The notes: generated from the letters alone by a model not told the origin. Numbered from the stretch's first letter, positions 1-9,334 are shown. The stretch: 64,000 nt of DNA from Ichthyophis bannanicus (GCA_033557465.1 CM066033.1:230456109-230520108), one strand, 5' to 3'. Numbers and translations are program-made.

Positions 1-655
1 GCATGAGGAGCTGGAAAAAAGACAGGTAGATATACCTCTTGATTAAGATGAAAAGGCGAGACCACTTTAGGCATAAAGTGGGGATTCGTCCTAAGGACCA
101 CCTTATCATGATGAAATCTTGTGTAAGGTGGATTAGCCACTAAAGCCTGCAGCTCACTGATGCGGCGAGCCGAAGTGACTGCAATGAGGAAGATGACCTT
201 CCAGGAAAGAAATTTCAAGGAGGTGGAAAACATTGGCTCAAAAGGTGGCTTCATAAGTTGACCGAGCACTAGATTCAAATCCCATGCGACCGGGGGTGGT
301 CTGATGGGAGGTTTAGTGAGAGTCAGGCCTCTCATGAATCTTGCAACAAGAGGATGAGAGGAGATAGGTTGTCCATTTATATGTTTCAAGGATGCTGCAA
401 TAGCGCTTAAATGGACTCTTACCGAATTCGTCTTGAGGCCTGCATTGGATAGATGCAGGAGATAATCAAGAAGAGAATTCAAAGGAAGTGCCAGAGGGTC
501 AAGACCCTGCTGAGCACACCAAATGGAAAAACGTTTCCATTTGAAAGCATAGGAACGCCTGGTAGAGGGTTTCCTAGAGGCAGAAAGGATATCTTTCACT
601 GGTTGGGAAAGATGAAAGTCTTGAAGGCTTAAGCCTTCAGTAACCAAGCACTGAG
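1..655 (-). CDS. DIRS tyrosine recombinase (YR), element 1, partial at window edge
   Basis: The YR would integrate the circular DNA copy of the element by Arg/His/Tyr recombination, in place of a DDE integrase. Reading the minus strand from about 655 downward gives a core-binding domain (STRRSYAFKWKRF) followed by the start of the catalytic domain with TSARRISELQAL near 150-180. The second Arg of that motif is in the position of the first catalytic Arg (R-x-x-E-L). I saw no stop in the part translated. The His-x-x-Arg box and the Tyr fall outside the window. The frame overlaps the end of the RT ORF and differs from it. No ATG marks the start, so the start given is only where homology begins. 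Confidence 0.8.
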
Positions 656-2551
656 GTGAAGGGATTTGGGGTTTGGGTGCCACAAAGTCCCCTCCTCCTG
701 AGACAGGAGGTCTGGCGCAGCTCCCAGATCCAAGTAGGATCCCTGGGAGAGCTGTAGAAGTAGAGGGAACCACACTTGGCGTGGCCAGCGTGGAGCTATG
801 AGGATCATAGTTCCATGATCCCTCTGGAGTTTGAACAGAGTCTTGGGAATCAAAGGAATGGGTGGAAAGGCATATAGGAATGCCTGATTCCAATTCAGGA
901 GAAAGGCGTCCGTAGCCTGAGCTCCCTGACACGGAGTTCTGGAACAGAACCGGGGAAGTTTGGCATTCCACGGACTTGCAAAGAGGTCTATGTCCGGGGT
1001 CCCCCATTCCTGAAAGATTCGGTTTATTTGGTCCAAATGTAGGGACCATTCGTGTGGCAGCAGAACTCGACTGAGCCTGTCTGCCCGAGAGTTTTGAACT
1101 CCTGGGAGATACACTGCTAGCAGGTGAATCTGATGCTCTCTGGCGAAGGCCCATAGTCTTAGAGCTTCGTTGCAAAGCGACAGAGAGCCCGTCCCTCCTT
1201 GTTTTTTAATGTAAAACATGGCCACCTGATTGTCCGTCTGAACTAGGACAGTGAGGTTGGCTAGGAGGGAGTGGAAGACCTTGAGGGCAAGGTAAATTGC
1301 TCGCAGTTCCAGAAGATTGATATGAAGGGTGGTCTCCTGTAGAGACCAAGTGCCCTGAGTGGAGAGAGTTTGCAGATGGGCTCCCCACCCTGTTTGGGAG
1401 GCATCTGTTGTGAGGGTTGCTTGGGGTAGCAATGGTTGAAATGGAGCCCCCAACAACAGATTCTTGGTGGAAGTCCACCAGTGGAGGGACCAAAACAGAC
1501 GATCGGAGGTTTGTATTTGGTCTGAGAGCGCTCCTGACGCCTGAGTCCACTGAGTGGCCAGGGTCCATTGAGCTGCTCTCATATGAAGACGAGCATAGGG
1601 CACCACATGCACTGTGGAGGCCATATGACCCAGTAGGCGTAGCATTTCCCTGGCTGTCAAGTGAGTGCTGGACTGAGCTTGGGAGGCCAAACTCAGGAGG
1701 CGCTGGCCTCGAACCTGTGGAAGGTAGGCCCTTGCAGTGATGGTGTCCAACTGGGCCCCTATGAATTCTAGAGATTGAGTAGGGATGAGTTGGGACTTGG
1801 GAAGGTTTACTACCAGTCCCAGATACTGCAAAAGGCTCCTTGTGTGGTCCAGGGAAATCTGGGCCTGTGACTGAGTTGGAGCTCGGATGAGCCAGTCGTC
1901 CAGATATGGGAAGACAAAGATTCCCATGCCTCTTAGAAATGCGGCTACGACTGCCATGCATTTTGTGAATACTCTTGGAGCAGAGGCTAGACCGAAGGGG
2001 AGTACTCTGTATTGGAAATGTTTTCCCTGAAACAGAAAGCGAAGATACTTTCTGTGGGATGGATGGATGAGTATATGTGTATACGCATCCTGTAGGTCTA
2101 GAGAACAAAGCCAGTCCTGACCCTGGAGGTAAGGAAGGAGAATGCCGAGAGACAGCATTTTGAATTTCTCCTTGAAGAGAAATTTGTTCAATTCTCTCAG
2201 ATCTAGGATTGGTCTGAATCCCCCTGTCTTCTTTGGAATGAGAAAATAAGGGGAGTAGAAACCGGACCCTTGTTGAGGAAGAGGAACCTCTTCTATGGCC
2301 CCTTGGGCAAGAAGAGAGGAAACCTCTTGACCCAACAGGGTTAGGAGAGATGGGGGAGAATTGAATGGTCTCACCATATGATGGGGAGGAAGGCTGGAGA
2401 AATGAAGTTTGTAACCCTCTCGAATGATAGAGAGGGTCCATTGTTCTGTTGTGATTTGTTCCCATCTGGGAGCAAAGTGAACCAACCTTCCGGGTATGGT
2501 GAGAGGTTCTGGTTGTGTTAGAACCAGAAGTGGCAAGTTCCCTAGGAGCAA
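629..2551 (-). CDS. DIRS reverse transcriptase / RNase H / MT-like polyprotein, element 1
   Basis: 640 codons. The RT domain covers roughly residues 95-260: a finger motif (FLIPKKTGGFRPILDLR), the first catalytic Asp region SLDLQDAYTHI (about 150-160), LPFGLASAPRVFTK and the YLDD box at about 216-219. RNase H follows, with DAS (D383), ELRA (E415), TDN (D440) and RADRLSR (D491), so the D-E-D-D set is complete. Residues about 517-600 (GTPDIDLFASPWNA to IAPRWPRQVW) match the methyltransferase-like domain seen in DIRS elements. The frame opens right after the gag stop with no ATG until about residue 59, past conserved sequence. Expression by +1 frameshift from gag is therefore more likely than separate initiation. 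It looks intact. Confidence 0.93.
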   Translation of the reverse strand: MLLGNLPLLVLTQPEPLTIPGRLVHFAPRWEQITTEQWTLSIIREGYKLHFSSLPPHHMVRPFNSPPSLLTLLGQEVSSLLAQGAIEEVPLPQQGSGFYSPYFLIPKKTGGFRPILDLRELNKFLFKEKFKMLSLGILLPYLQGQDWLCSLDLQDAYTHILIHPSHRKYLRFLFQGKHFQYRVLPFGLASAPRVFTKCMAVVAAFLRGMGIFVFPYLDDWLIRAPTQSQAQISLDHTRSLLQYLGLVVNLPKSQLIPTQSLEFIGAQLDTITARAYLPQVRGQRLLSLASQAQSSTHLTAREMLRLLGHMASTVHVVPYARLHMRAAQWTLATQWTQASGALSDQIQTSDRLFWSLHWWTSTKNLLLGAPFQPLLPQATLTTDASQTGWGAHLQTLSTQGTWSLQETTLHINLLELRAIYLALKVFHSLLANLTVLVQTDNQVAMFYIKKQGGTGSLSLCNEALRLWAFAREHQIHLLAVYLPGVQNSRADRLSRVLLPHEWSLHLDQINRIFQEWGTPDIDLFASPWNAKLPRFCSRTPCQGAQATDAFLLNWNQAFLYAFPPIPLIPKTLFKLQRDHGTMILIAPRWPRQVWFPLLLQLSQGSYLDLGAAPDLLSQEEGTLWHPNPKSLHLSAWLLKA

Positions 2552-2562
2552 GTCAAAACCCC
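2546..2562 (-). other. Candidate +1 ribosomal frameshift site, gag to RT (element 1)
   Basis: On the minus strand gag ends CAG GGG TTT TGA, and the RT frame is +1 (T TTT GAC TTG). The P-site Phe codon TTT can re-pair one base forward on TTT while the A site holds the slow stop TGA followed by C. The same TTT TGA C and the same +1 relation occur at 7317-7330 (element 2) and 45813-45822 (element E). Confidence 0.5.
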
Positions 2563-4358
2563 TGAGGGGTTGGAGCCTGCTGAGCTACAGTAGCTGCTGC
2601 AGGCTTAGCTCGTGCTTGTTTGGATTGCTGACGCTTAGCAGTATAGCGAGGTTGAGAAGACTGCTGGCCAGTATTTGAAGCAACTCTGGCCTTCTTATAG
2701 TAAGGCCTTTTAAAAGACTTTTTCTTAGTAGGAATTGAAGTGGACTTTGAAAGTCTTTCCAAGGTGGCATTTTCAGCATCCATCTGGGTGGCTTTGATTT
2801 GCCACTCTTCCCCAAATAAGTTCTCACCTGTACAGGGCAGATTACGTAAGCCATCTAGAACCCAAGGTTCCAGATCAGAGGCCTGGAGCCAAGCAAGACG
2901 TCGGGCTGCAATAGCAATGCCCGAAGCCCTACTGGCTCCCTCAAAGGAATCATATGCTGCCCTATTAGAGAACTTAGAAACCTCTAAGAGTTGTTTCACT
3001 AGGGAAAGGAAACCCTGCTTTTTATCCTCAGGGATAAAGGGGGCAAAATGCCGCACCTTTTTGGCAAGTTCCTCCAGGAACATGCCCATATAGAGACTGT
3101 AGGAATTAATCCTGGCTATAAGCATACTAGCCTGGAAAATTTTCCTACCAAAAGAGTCCAAAGTCTTACATTCCCGTCCTGGAGGGGTGGAAGAGTGCCT
3201 TTTGGTACTCCTAATCTTCTTCATTGCAGACTTCACCACAATAGAGTGGTGGGGCAATTGAGTCTTTTGGAAACCAGGAGAAGGAGGGACCCTATACATG
3301 GTGTCCAACCTACGGGAATAAGGAGACAAAGTCAAAGGATTTTCCCAGAAATCCATCAGTTGTTCTTGAAGGATTTCATGGATAGGCAGGGTAACTGCCT
3401 CCTTAGGGGCCTTTGAGTATCCCAAAATATCCAGTTTTTTGGATCTGGGTTCCTTTTCAGAGGATGTGGTAATAGAAAGGGCTGTAGCCATATCTAAAAC
3501 AAAGTCCTGGAAGGACAAATCCTCTGGAGGGGACATTCTCCTTTTAGGAGAAGAGGGCTCCTCAGGTAAGTTGAGTGAAAACTCAGCAGAATCATCAGAG
3601 GAGTGAAAATCCTCAGAGGAATCGGTGCTTTCCTCTAACGCACGATACGCGTACCGATCGGTATCGATATCGGGCGTATCGGGTATGGAACCGGTATGGA
3701 GCGAAAGCCCATACGGTACCGACTTGCGTTTAGAGGTGGACGGCCTCGATACCGGCATGGCGGACGATACCGGTATCGGGCCCGGAACCGCTGAAAGCGG
3801 AACCGATGGCGTTGCAGCTTTAATGAAAGCCATGACGGCCTGCTGCATGGACTGTACAGTATCGCCCATGGACGCCATAGCTGCCTGGATGTCGGTACCG
3901 GAGTGACCCGGTACCCCAGAGCAGGCTAACAGGTGATCTGTCGAGGCCGTAGCATCGATATCAACCTGAGACCCCTGAATTGGCGTTTTTGGAAGTTGGA
4001 CTTCCCGCCGGGGTTGTTTGGCTGGGGCAGGGTCCTCAAGTTCTAAGCTAAGAGCCTCTCGATGCTTTGAAGGAGATTTGCTCTTTGAGGACTTGCCCAC
4101 AGAAGGTTTGGTTACCTGAGATCCATCCGGAGAAGAAGACCTGGATGACTGTGATGCTGTATTCTCTGAAGCAAACAGCACATGGAATTTGTTGGCCCGG
4201 TTCTGCAGCCCACGTTTAGACATGTGGGAGCAAGATGGGCAGTCCGGTATGGAATGGTCAGGCCCCAAACATTTCAGACACCAGTCATGGGTGTCTGTGA
4301 CTGAAATAACAGCATTACATTTGGTACACTTCTTAAATCCAGGGGCTGGCTTCTCCAT
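2553..4358 (-). CDS. DIRS gag-like protein, element 1 (intact)
   Basis: About 601 codons from the ATG at 4358. An upstream in-frame ATG at 4403 exists, but the homologues in this window start at the MEKP/MKKP/MEPP position, so 4358 is preferred. The N-terminus has CxxC pairs (KKCTKC, then WCLKCLGPDH, then DCPSC), which suggest a zinc-binding fold. A low-complexity Ser/Pro/Val-rich middle follows, encoded by CGGTACCG/CGGTATCG-rich DNA. The C-terminal half is conserved: PGFQKTQLPHHSIVV, GRKIFQASMLIARINSYSLYMG, and a track ending NLPCTGENLFG. The tail is Lys/Arg-, Gln- and Ala-rich and ends PQGF. The presumed role is nucleoprotein packaging of the element RNA; this is inferred from position and composition. 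It ends TTT TGA C next to the RT frame. Confidence 0.88.
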   Translation of the reverse strand: MEKPAPGFKKCTKCNAVISVTDTHDWCLKCLGPDHSIPDCPSCSHMSKRGLQNRANKFHVLFASENTASQSSRSSSPDGSQVTKPSVGKSSKSKSPSKHREALSLELEDPAPAKQPRREVQLPKTPIQGSQVDIDATASTDHLLACSGVPGHSGTDIQAAMASMGDTVQSMQQAVMAFIKAATPSVPLSAVPGPIPVSSAMPVSRPSTSKRKSVPYGLSLHTGSIPDTPDIDTDRYAYRALEESTDSSEDFHSSDDSAEFSLNLPEEPSSPKRRMSPPEDLSFQDFVLDMATALSITTSSEKEPRSKKLDILGYSKAPKEAVTLPIHEILQEQLMDFWENPLTLSPYSRRLDTMYRVPPSPGFQKTQLPHHSIVVKSAMKKIRSTKRHSSTPPGRECKTLDSFGRKIFQASMLIARINSYSLYMGMFLEELAKKVRHFAPFIPEDKKQGFLSLVKQLLEVSKFSNRAAYDSFEGASRASGIAIAARRLAWLQASDLEPWVLDGLRNLPCTGENLFGEEWQIKATQMDAENATLERLSKSTSIPTKKKSFKRPYYKKARVASNTGQQSSQPRYTAKRQQSKQARAKPAAATVAQQAPTPQGF

Positions 4359-4539
4359 GAGGAGAAAATTGAGTAGGCCGAGAGGCCTCTCTGAAGTGAC
4401 CAAAAAGCTAAAAAATAAGAAAAAAGAATTATAATTTTTTAAAGAAAGAAAGAAAAGACCGGCGATACCGGTATCGGTATGGGGAAGGCAGGTACGCGGT
4501 CTAAAGAAACAAATAAAATAACAATTTCTTCAGCGGTGA

Positions 4540-4736
4540 CAGGAACACGACCTGCTGGCTCCGCGGAAAAAGAGAAACTGAGGAGAGCTGTTCAGGAAGG
4601 CGGGAAGGCAGTGCGCATGTGCAGTGGGAGGTCCCAAAAGCTTCTATTCTAAGAAGCTGGGGAGCTTTCCCGCACGGGCTCCGTCGGTACCGACGTACCC
4701 ATATGTGAGGACTTATTCCTGCTTGTTCCTGGAGAT
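4540..4736. repeat. Right terminal repeat of DIRS element 1
   Basis: This matches the other DIRS right ends in the window: a GCGGTGACAGGA...CCTGCTGGCTCCGCGG block, then GGCGGGAAGGCAG, then CTCCGTCGGTACCGACGTACC and the terminal ATTCCTGCTTGTTCCTGGAGAT. The 14-bp palindrome CGTCGGTACCGACG lies near 4682-4697. The terminus abuts YR sequence of element 2 with no spacer. Confidence 0.85.
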
Positions 4737-5440
4737 AAAGCAAGAGCTCTTTTACAATCTAGAGTATGAAGGTTCCTCTCTGCACTGGATGCATGAGGAG
4801 CTTGAAAAAAGACAGGTAAATATACCTCTTGATTAAGATGAAAAGGTGAAACCACTTTAGGCATAAAGTGAGGATTTGTCCTAAGGACTACCTTATCATG
4901 ATCGAACCTTGTATAAGGTGGATTAGCCACTAAGGCCTGCAGTTCACTGATGCAGCGAGCAGAAGTGACTGCAATAAGGAAAATAACCTTCCATGAAAGA
5001 AATTTCAAGGAGGTAGTGGCTAAGGGTTCAAAAGGTGGCTTCATAAGCTGACCAAGAACCAAGTTTATGTCCCATGCCACCGGAGGAGGTCGAATGGGAG
5101 GTTTTGTTAAAGTTAGGCCTCTCATAAATCTTGCAATAAGAGGATGAGAGGAGATAGGTTGTCCATTGAGAGGCTTAAGGGATGCTGCAATAGCACTCAA
5201 ATGGATCCTTACTGAATTCGTTTTAAGGCCTGCATTGGAGAGATGCAGGAGATATTCCAATAGAGAATTCACAGGAAGTGCCAGAGGGTCAAGACCCTTT
5301 TGAGCACACCAAATGGAAAATCTTTTCCATTTAAAAGCATAGGAACGCCTAGTGGAAGGTTTCCTGGAAGCATGGAGGATATCCGTCACTTGCTGAGAAA
5401 GACTGAAGTCTTGAAGATCTAGGCCTTCAGTAACCAAGCT
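4737..5440 (-). pseudogene. DIRS tyrosine recombinase, element 2 (cut by element 1)
   Basis: The core-binding domain (STRRSYAFKWKRFSIW, then LKTNSVRIHLSAIAASL) and the start of the catalytic domain are present. The catalytic motif reads TSARCISELQAL where element 1 has TSARRISELQAL. The residue in the R-x-x-E-L position is Cys (CGC to TGC on the coding strand, a CpG transition). Homology continues to LHTLDCKRALA and then runs into the terminal repeat of element 1, which translates as a false C-terminus down to 4649. The frame stays open upstream across most of the RT gene, to 7234. This enzyme should be inactive. Confidence 0.85.
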
Positions 5441-7320
5441 CTGAGGTGAAGGGACTTGGGATTTGGATGCCACAAAGCCCCTTCCTCCTGGGACAGAAGG
5501 TCTGGTGCAGCTCCCAAGTCCAGGGAGGGGGCTTGGGAAAGATGCAGAAGTAGAGGGTACCACACTTGGCGTGGCCAGCGTGGAGCTAGGAGGATCATAG
5601 ATCCTTGATCCCTCTGGAGTTTGAACAGAGTGTTGGGAATCAAAGGAATGGGTGGAAAGGCATACAGGAAGCCCTGACCCCAATGAAGGAGGAAGGCATC
5701 CTTGGCCTGAACTCTCTGACACGGAATTCTGGAACAGAACCGGGGAAGTTTGGCATTCCACGGACTTGCAAAGAGGTCTATATCCGGGGTTCCCCATTCC
5801 TGGAAGATTCTGAGTACCTGATCCATGTGCAGGGACCATTTGTGTGGAAGCAGATCTCGACTGAGTCTGTCTGCCCAAGAGTTTTGGATTCCTGGGAGGT
5901 ATACTGCCAGGAGATGGATTTGATGCTCTCTGGCGAAGGCCCATAATCTTAGAGCTTCGTTGCAAAGCGACAGAGAGCCAGTTCCTCCTTGCTTGTTTAT
6001 GTAAAACATGGCTACCTGATTGTCCGTGTGAATGAGGACTGTCTGGTAGCTGAGGAGGGTATGAAAGACTTTGAGAGCTAGGAACACTGCTCGAAGTTCC
6101 AAGAGGTTGATAAGAAGGGAGGTCTCCTGTGGGGACCATGTGCCTTGGGTGGATAGGTCCTGTAGATGAGCTCCCCAGCCTGTTTGGGAGGCATCTGTTG
6201 TGAGGATTGCTTGGGGTAGCAAAGGTTGGAAGGGGGACCCCAGCAATAGATTTTGAGTGGACATCCACCATTGGAGAGACCAAAAGAGACGTTTGGAGTT
6301 TGCTATTTGGTCTGAGAGAGCTCCTGAAGCTTGAGTCCACTGGGTGGACAAAGTCCACTGAGCTGCTCTCATGTGTAGGCGAGCATAGGGCACCACATGT
6401 ACTGTGGAAGCCATGTGGCCGAGTAGTTGTAGCATCTCCCGGGCAGTTAAGTGGTTCTTTGACTGAATCTGGGAGGCTAACTGCACTAGACGTTGGCAAC
6501 GAGCCTGGGGAAGATAGGCTCTTGCAGTAGTGGTGTCCAACCAGGCCCCTGTGAATTCTAGGGACTGAGTAGGGGTGAGCTGAGACTTTGGGAGGTTTAC
6601 CACAAGTCCCAGATACTGCAGAATGTGCCTGGTGCTGTCCAGGGAAATTTGGGCTTCTGATTGAGATGGAGCTCGGATGAGCCAGTCGTCCAGATATGGG
6701 AAGAGAAAGATTCCCAGAGTGCGTAGGAATTTGGTGAACACTCTTGGAGCAGAGGCCAGACCGAAAGGAAGGACTCTGTATTGGTAATGTTTTCCCTGGA
6801 ACAGAAAACGTAGGAATTTTCTGTGGGATGGATGGATGAGTATATGAGTGTACGCATCTTTGAGATCTAGAGAACAAAGCCAATCCTGACTCTGTAGGTA
6901 TGGAAGGAGAGTGCCTAAAGAAAGCATCTTGAACTTCTCCTTGCATAGAAATTTGTTTAATTCTCTGAGATCTAGAATGGGTCTGTATCCCGCTGTTTTC
7001 TTTGGAATGAGAAAGTAGGGGGAGTAAAACCCTGACCCTTGTTGAAGAAGGGGAATTTCTTCTATGGCCCCCTGGGCCAGAAGGGAGGTTACCTCCTGAT
7101 CCAGAAGGTCGAGAAGAGATGTGGGAGAATTGAAATGTCTCACCATGGTGTAGGGAGGAAGGTCTAAGAAATGAAGTTTGTAGCCCTCTCTGATGATGGA
7201 GAGGGTCCACTGCTCTGATGTGATTTGCTCCCATCTGGGAGCAAAATGAGCTAACCTTCCTGGAATGGTGAGAGGTTCTGGCTGTTGTAGAGCCAGAAAG
7301 GTTAAGTTCTCTAGTGTCAA
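5419..7320 (-). CDS. DIRS reverse transcriptase / RNase H / MT-like polyprotein, element 2
   Basis: 633 codons, without stops. The same motifs as element 1 are present: LIPKKTAGYRPILDLREL, SLDLKDAYTHI, LPFGLASAPRVFTK, YLDDWLI, RNase H DAS / ELRA / TDN / ADRLSR, and the MT-like GTPDIDLFASPWNA to LLAPRWPRQVW. Compared with element 1, about eight residues are missing just before the YLDD box (FTKFLRTLGIF against FTKCMAVVAAFLRGMGIF), which could affect folding of the palm. The frame begins after the gag stop in the +1 frame and lacks an early ATG, as in element 1. The reading frame is open, but activity is doubtful. Confidence 0.9.
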   Translation of the reverse strand: MTLENLTFLALQQPEPLTIPGRLAHFAPRWEQITSEQWTLSIIREGYKLHFLDLPPYTMVRHFNSPTSLLDLLDQEVTSLLAQGAIEEIPLLQQGSGFYSPYFLIPKKTAGYRPILDLRELNKFLCKEKFKMLSLGTLLPYLQSQDWLCSLDLKDAYTHILIHPSHRKFLRFLFQGKHYQYRVLPFGLASAPRVFTKFLRTLGIFLFPYLDDWLIRAPSQSEAQISLDSTRHILQYLGLVVNLPKSQLTPTQSLEFTGAWLDTTTARAYLPQARCQRLVQLASQIQSKNHLTAREMLQLLGHMASTVHVVPYARLHMRAAQWTLSTQWTQASGALSDQIANSKRLFWSLQWWMSTQNLLLGSPFQPLLPQAILTTDASQTGWGAHLQDLSTQGTWSPQETSLLINLLELRAVFLALKVFHTLLSYQTVLIHTDNQVAMFYINKQGGTGSLSLCNEALRLWAFAREHQIHLLAVYLPGIQNSWADRLSRDLLPHKWSLHMDQVLRIFQEWGTPDIDLFASPWNAKLPRFCSRIPCQRVQAKDAFLLHWGQGFLYAFPPIPLIPNTLFKLQRDQGSMILLAPRWPRQVWYPLLLHLSQAPSLDLGAAPDLLSQEEGALWHPNPKSLHLRAWLLKA

Positions 7321-7321
7321 G

Positions 7322-9160
7322 TCAAAAACCCTGAGGGGTTTGGGACTGCTGGGTTACAGCAGCCCCTGCAGGTTTAGGCCTGGCCTGTTTAGGTTGCTGA
7401 TGCTTAGTAGCAAAGCGACCTGTAGAAGACTGTTGACCAGAAGTGGAAGGAAATCTGCCCTTCTTGTAAAAAGACTTTTTAAAAGATTTTTTCTTGGCCG
7501 GAGTGGAGATAGACTTAGAAAGTCTATCCAGAGCAGCATTTTCTGCATCCATTTGAGTGGCTTTAATTTGCCACTCCTTGCCAAATAGTTTTCACCTGTA
7601 CACGGCAGATTTCCTAAACCATCTTGAACCCAGGGTTCTAGATCAGAAGCCTGGAGCCAAGCAATTCTACGAGCAGCTATAGCAATGCCTGAGGCTCTGC
7701 TGGCACCCTCAAAAGAATCAAAGGCTGCCCTGTTGGAAAACTTTGAAATGTCTTGAGTATGCTTAAGCCAAAGAAGGAATTCATCCCTTTTATCTTCTGG
7801 AATAAAAGGGAGAAAGTTGTGCAGCTTTTCTGCAACCTCCTTCAGAAACATACCCATATAAAGGCTGTATGAATTGATTCTGGCAATAAGCATGCTAGCT
7901 TGGAAGATTTTCCTACCAAAAGCATCCAAGGTCCTGCATTCTCTTCCTGGAGCAGTAGAAGAGTGTCTTTTGGTACTCTTTATCCTCTTCATAGCTGAAT
8001 GCACCACAATGGAGTGGTGAGGAAGCTGAGTTTTTTGAAATCCAGGAGGAGGAGGGAGGGACACGGTACAAAGTGTCCAATCTACGAGAATGAGGAGAAA
8101 GGGTGAGAGGAGTCTCCCACAATTCAATCAAATGTTCTTGAAGAATTTCATGAATTGGCAAGGTGACTGCCTCTCTGGGAACCTTAGAGTATCCCAAAAT
8201 ATCTAATTTTTTTGCTCTAGGTTCTTTTTCAGAGGTTACTGAAATAGAGAGTCCTTTAGCTACTTCTATTATGAAGTCTTGAAAGGACAAATCCTCTGGA
8301 GGAGACATTCTCCTTTTTGGAGAAGAAGGCTCCTCAGGAAGGGTGACAGATACTTCAGGGGACTCATCTGATGACTCAGAATCATCAGAAGAATCGAAGT
8401 ATCATCTGCCCGATTCCAAAGATCGATAGGCGTATCGATCGGTACCGACATCGAGTGTCCCCGGTACCGGGTCGGTACCGAGAAAAAGCCCAGGACAGGG
8501 AGCCGGAAGCGGCATCCTGGCCGATGTCGATGCAGCCGGTACCGGTATCGAGGTTGGTACCGGTACCGGCACCGACAACAGGGCTTGTTGCGGTACCGAC
8601 GGCGTCGCAGCCTTGATGAAAGCCAGTATGGCCTGCTGCATGGATTGCACAGTGTGATCCATGGACGCCACGGCTGCCTGGATGTCAGTACCGGGAGATT
8701 GTGCCGGTACCCCAGAGCAGTCTAACAGGTGATCGGTCGAGGCCGTGCCATCGATGTCAACCTGTAACCCCATAGGAGGAGCTTTGGAAGCCGGAGCTTC
8801 CCGCCGGGGTTGTTTGGCTGGGGCAGGATCCTCAAGGGCAAGCCCGGAGGCATCTCGATACTTGGAGGGAGATTTGCCCTTCGAGGACCTGCTAAAAGTA
8901 TGTTTGGTTACCTGAGAACCATCAGGAGAGGAAGACCTGGAAGATGTCGATGCCACCGCCGGTGCATCCGTGGGAAACAGCACATGGAGCTTGGCTGCTC
9001 GGTTCTGCAACCCCCATTTAGACATTAGGGAACAGGACTGGCAATCCGGAACGGAGTGCTCAGGCCCCAAACATTTAAGACACCATTCATGGGTGTCTGT
9101 AACAGAAATTGTACCGCTACACTTAGTGCATTTTTTAAAACCAGAGGCTGGTTTTTTCAT
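7322..9160 (-). pseudogene. DIRS gag-like gene, element 2 (broken)
   Basis: Starts at MKKPASGFKKC (9160) with the same CxxC pairs as element 1. An in-frame stop lies at about 8402, after YRSLESGR. A frameshift follows near 8050 (between RVPPS and PGFQKTQLPHHS), and a second lies near 7585 in the TGENLFGKEW block. The C-terminus ends PQGF followed by TTT TGA C, as in element 1. All parts align with the intact gag of element 1, so this is a decayed copy, not a different gene. Confidence 0.88.
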
Positions 9161-9334
9161 GAAGGAAAGTTTCTTGTGGGCCTGGAGGCCTAAGAAGAAA
9201 AATACACCAAGTGAGGAGAAATATTGTTGTTTTTTTTTTTTTTAGAAGAAAAGAAAAAGACCGGCGGTACCGGTCCGGCGTCGGGGAAGGCAGACACGCG
9301 ACCAAAGAAATAAATTAAAATAAAGAACTTCTTC

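Larger units (their letters stand above)
1..4736 (-). mobile_element. DIRS retrotransposon, element 1 (autonomous, cut by window edge)
   Basis: Read on the minus strand, the order is right terminal repeat, gag, RT/RNase H/MT-like ORF, then tyrosine recombinase. This is the DIRS plan: no integrase, no LTRs, no DDE enzyme. The right terminus ends in CCTGGAGAT at 4736. The left terminus and the internal complementary region lie outside the window. Gag and RT frames have no stops, and CpG-rich stretches are kept, so the copy looks young. It has inserted into the YR gene of element 2, whose sequence resumes at 4737. Confidence 0.9.

Noticed and set aside
1206..2465. A 419-codon minus-strand ORF overlapping the element 1 RT in another frame
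   Set aside because: Its product is Ser/Pro/His-rich with no domain, and every stretch is the shifted translation of conserved RT sequence. The part relevant to YR is recorded under the YR features.
3625..3906. Plus-strand ORF of 93 codons opposite gag of element 1, and similar plus-strand ORFs at 27047-27470, 34646-35405 and 62504-62885
   Set aside because: These are antisense shadows of the CGGTACCG-rich gag DNA, which lacks stops on both strands.
4501..4743. Short ORFs in the terminal repeats with peptides such as RYRRSLRGKAPQ
   Set aside because: The same peptide appears at every right terminus (9242-9520, 15200-15469, 28000-28259, 36030-36443, 47559-47852), because the repeat DNA is conserved. 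There is no sign of translation.
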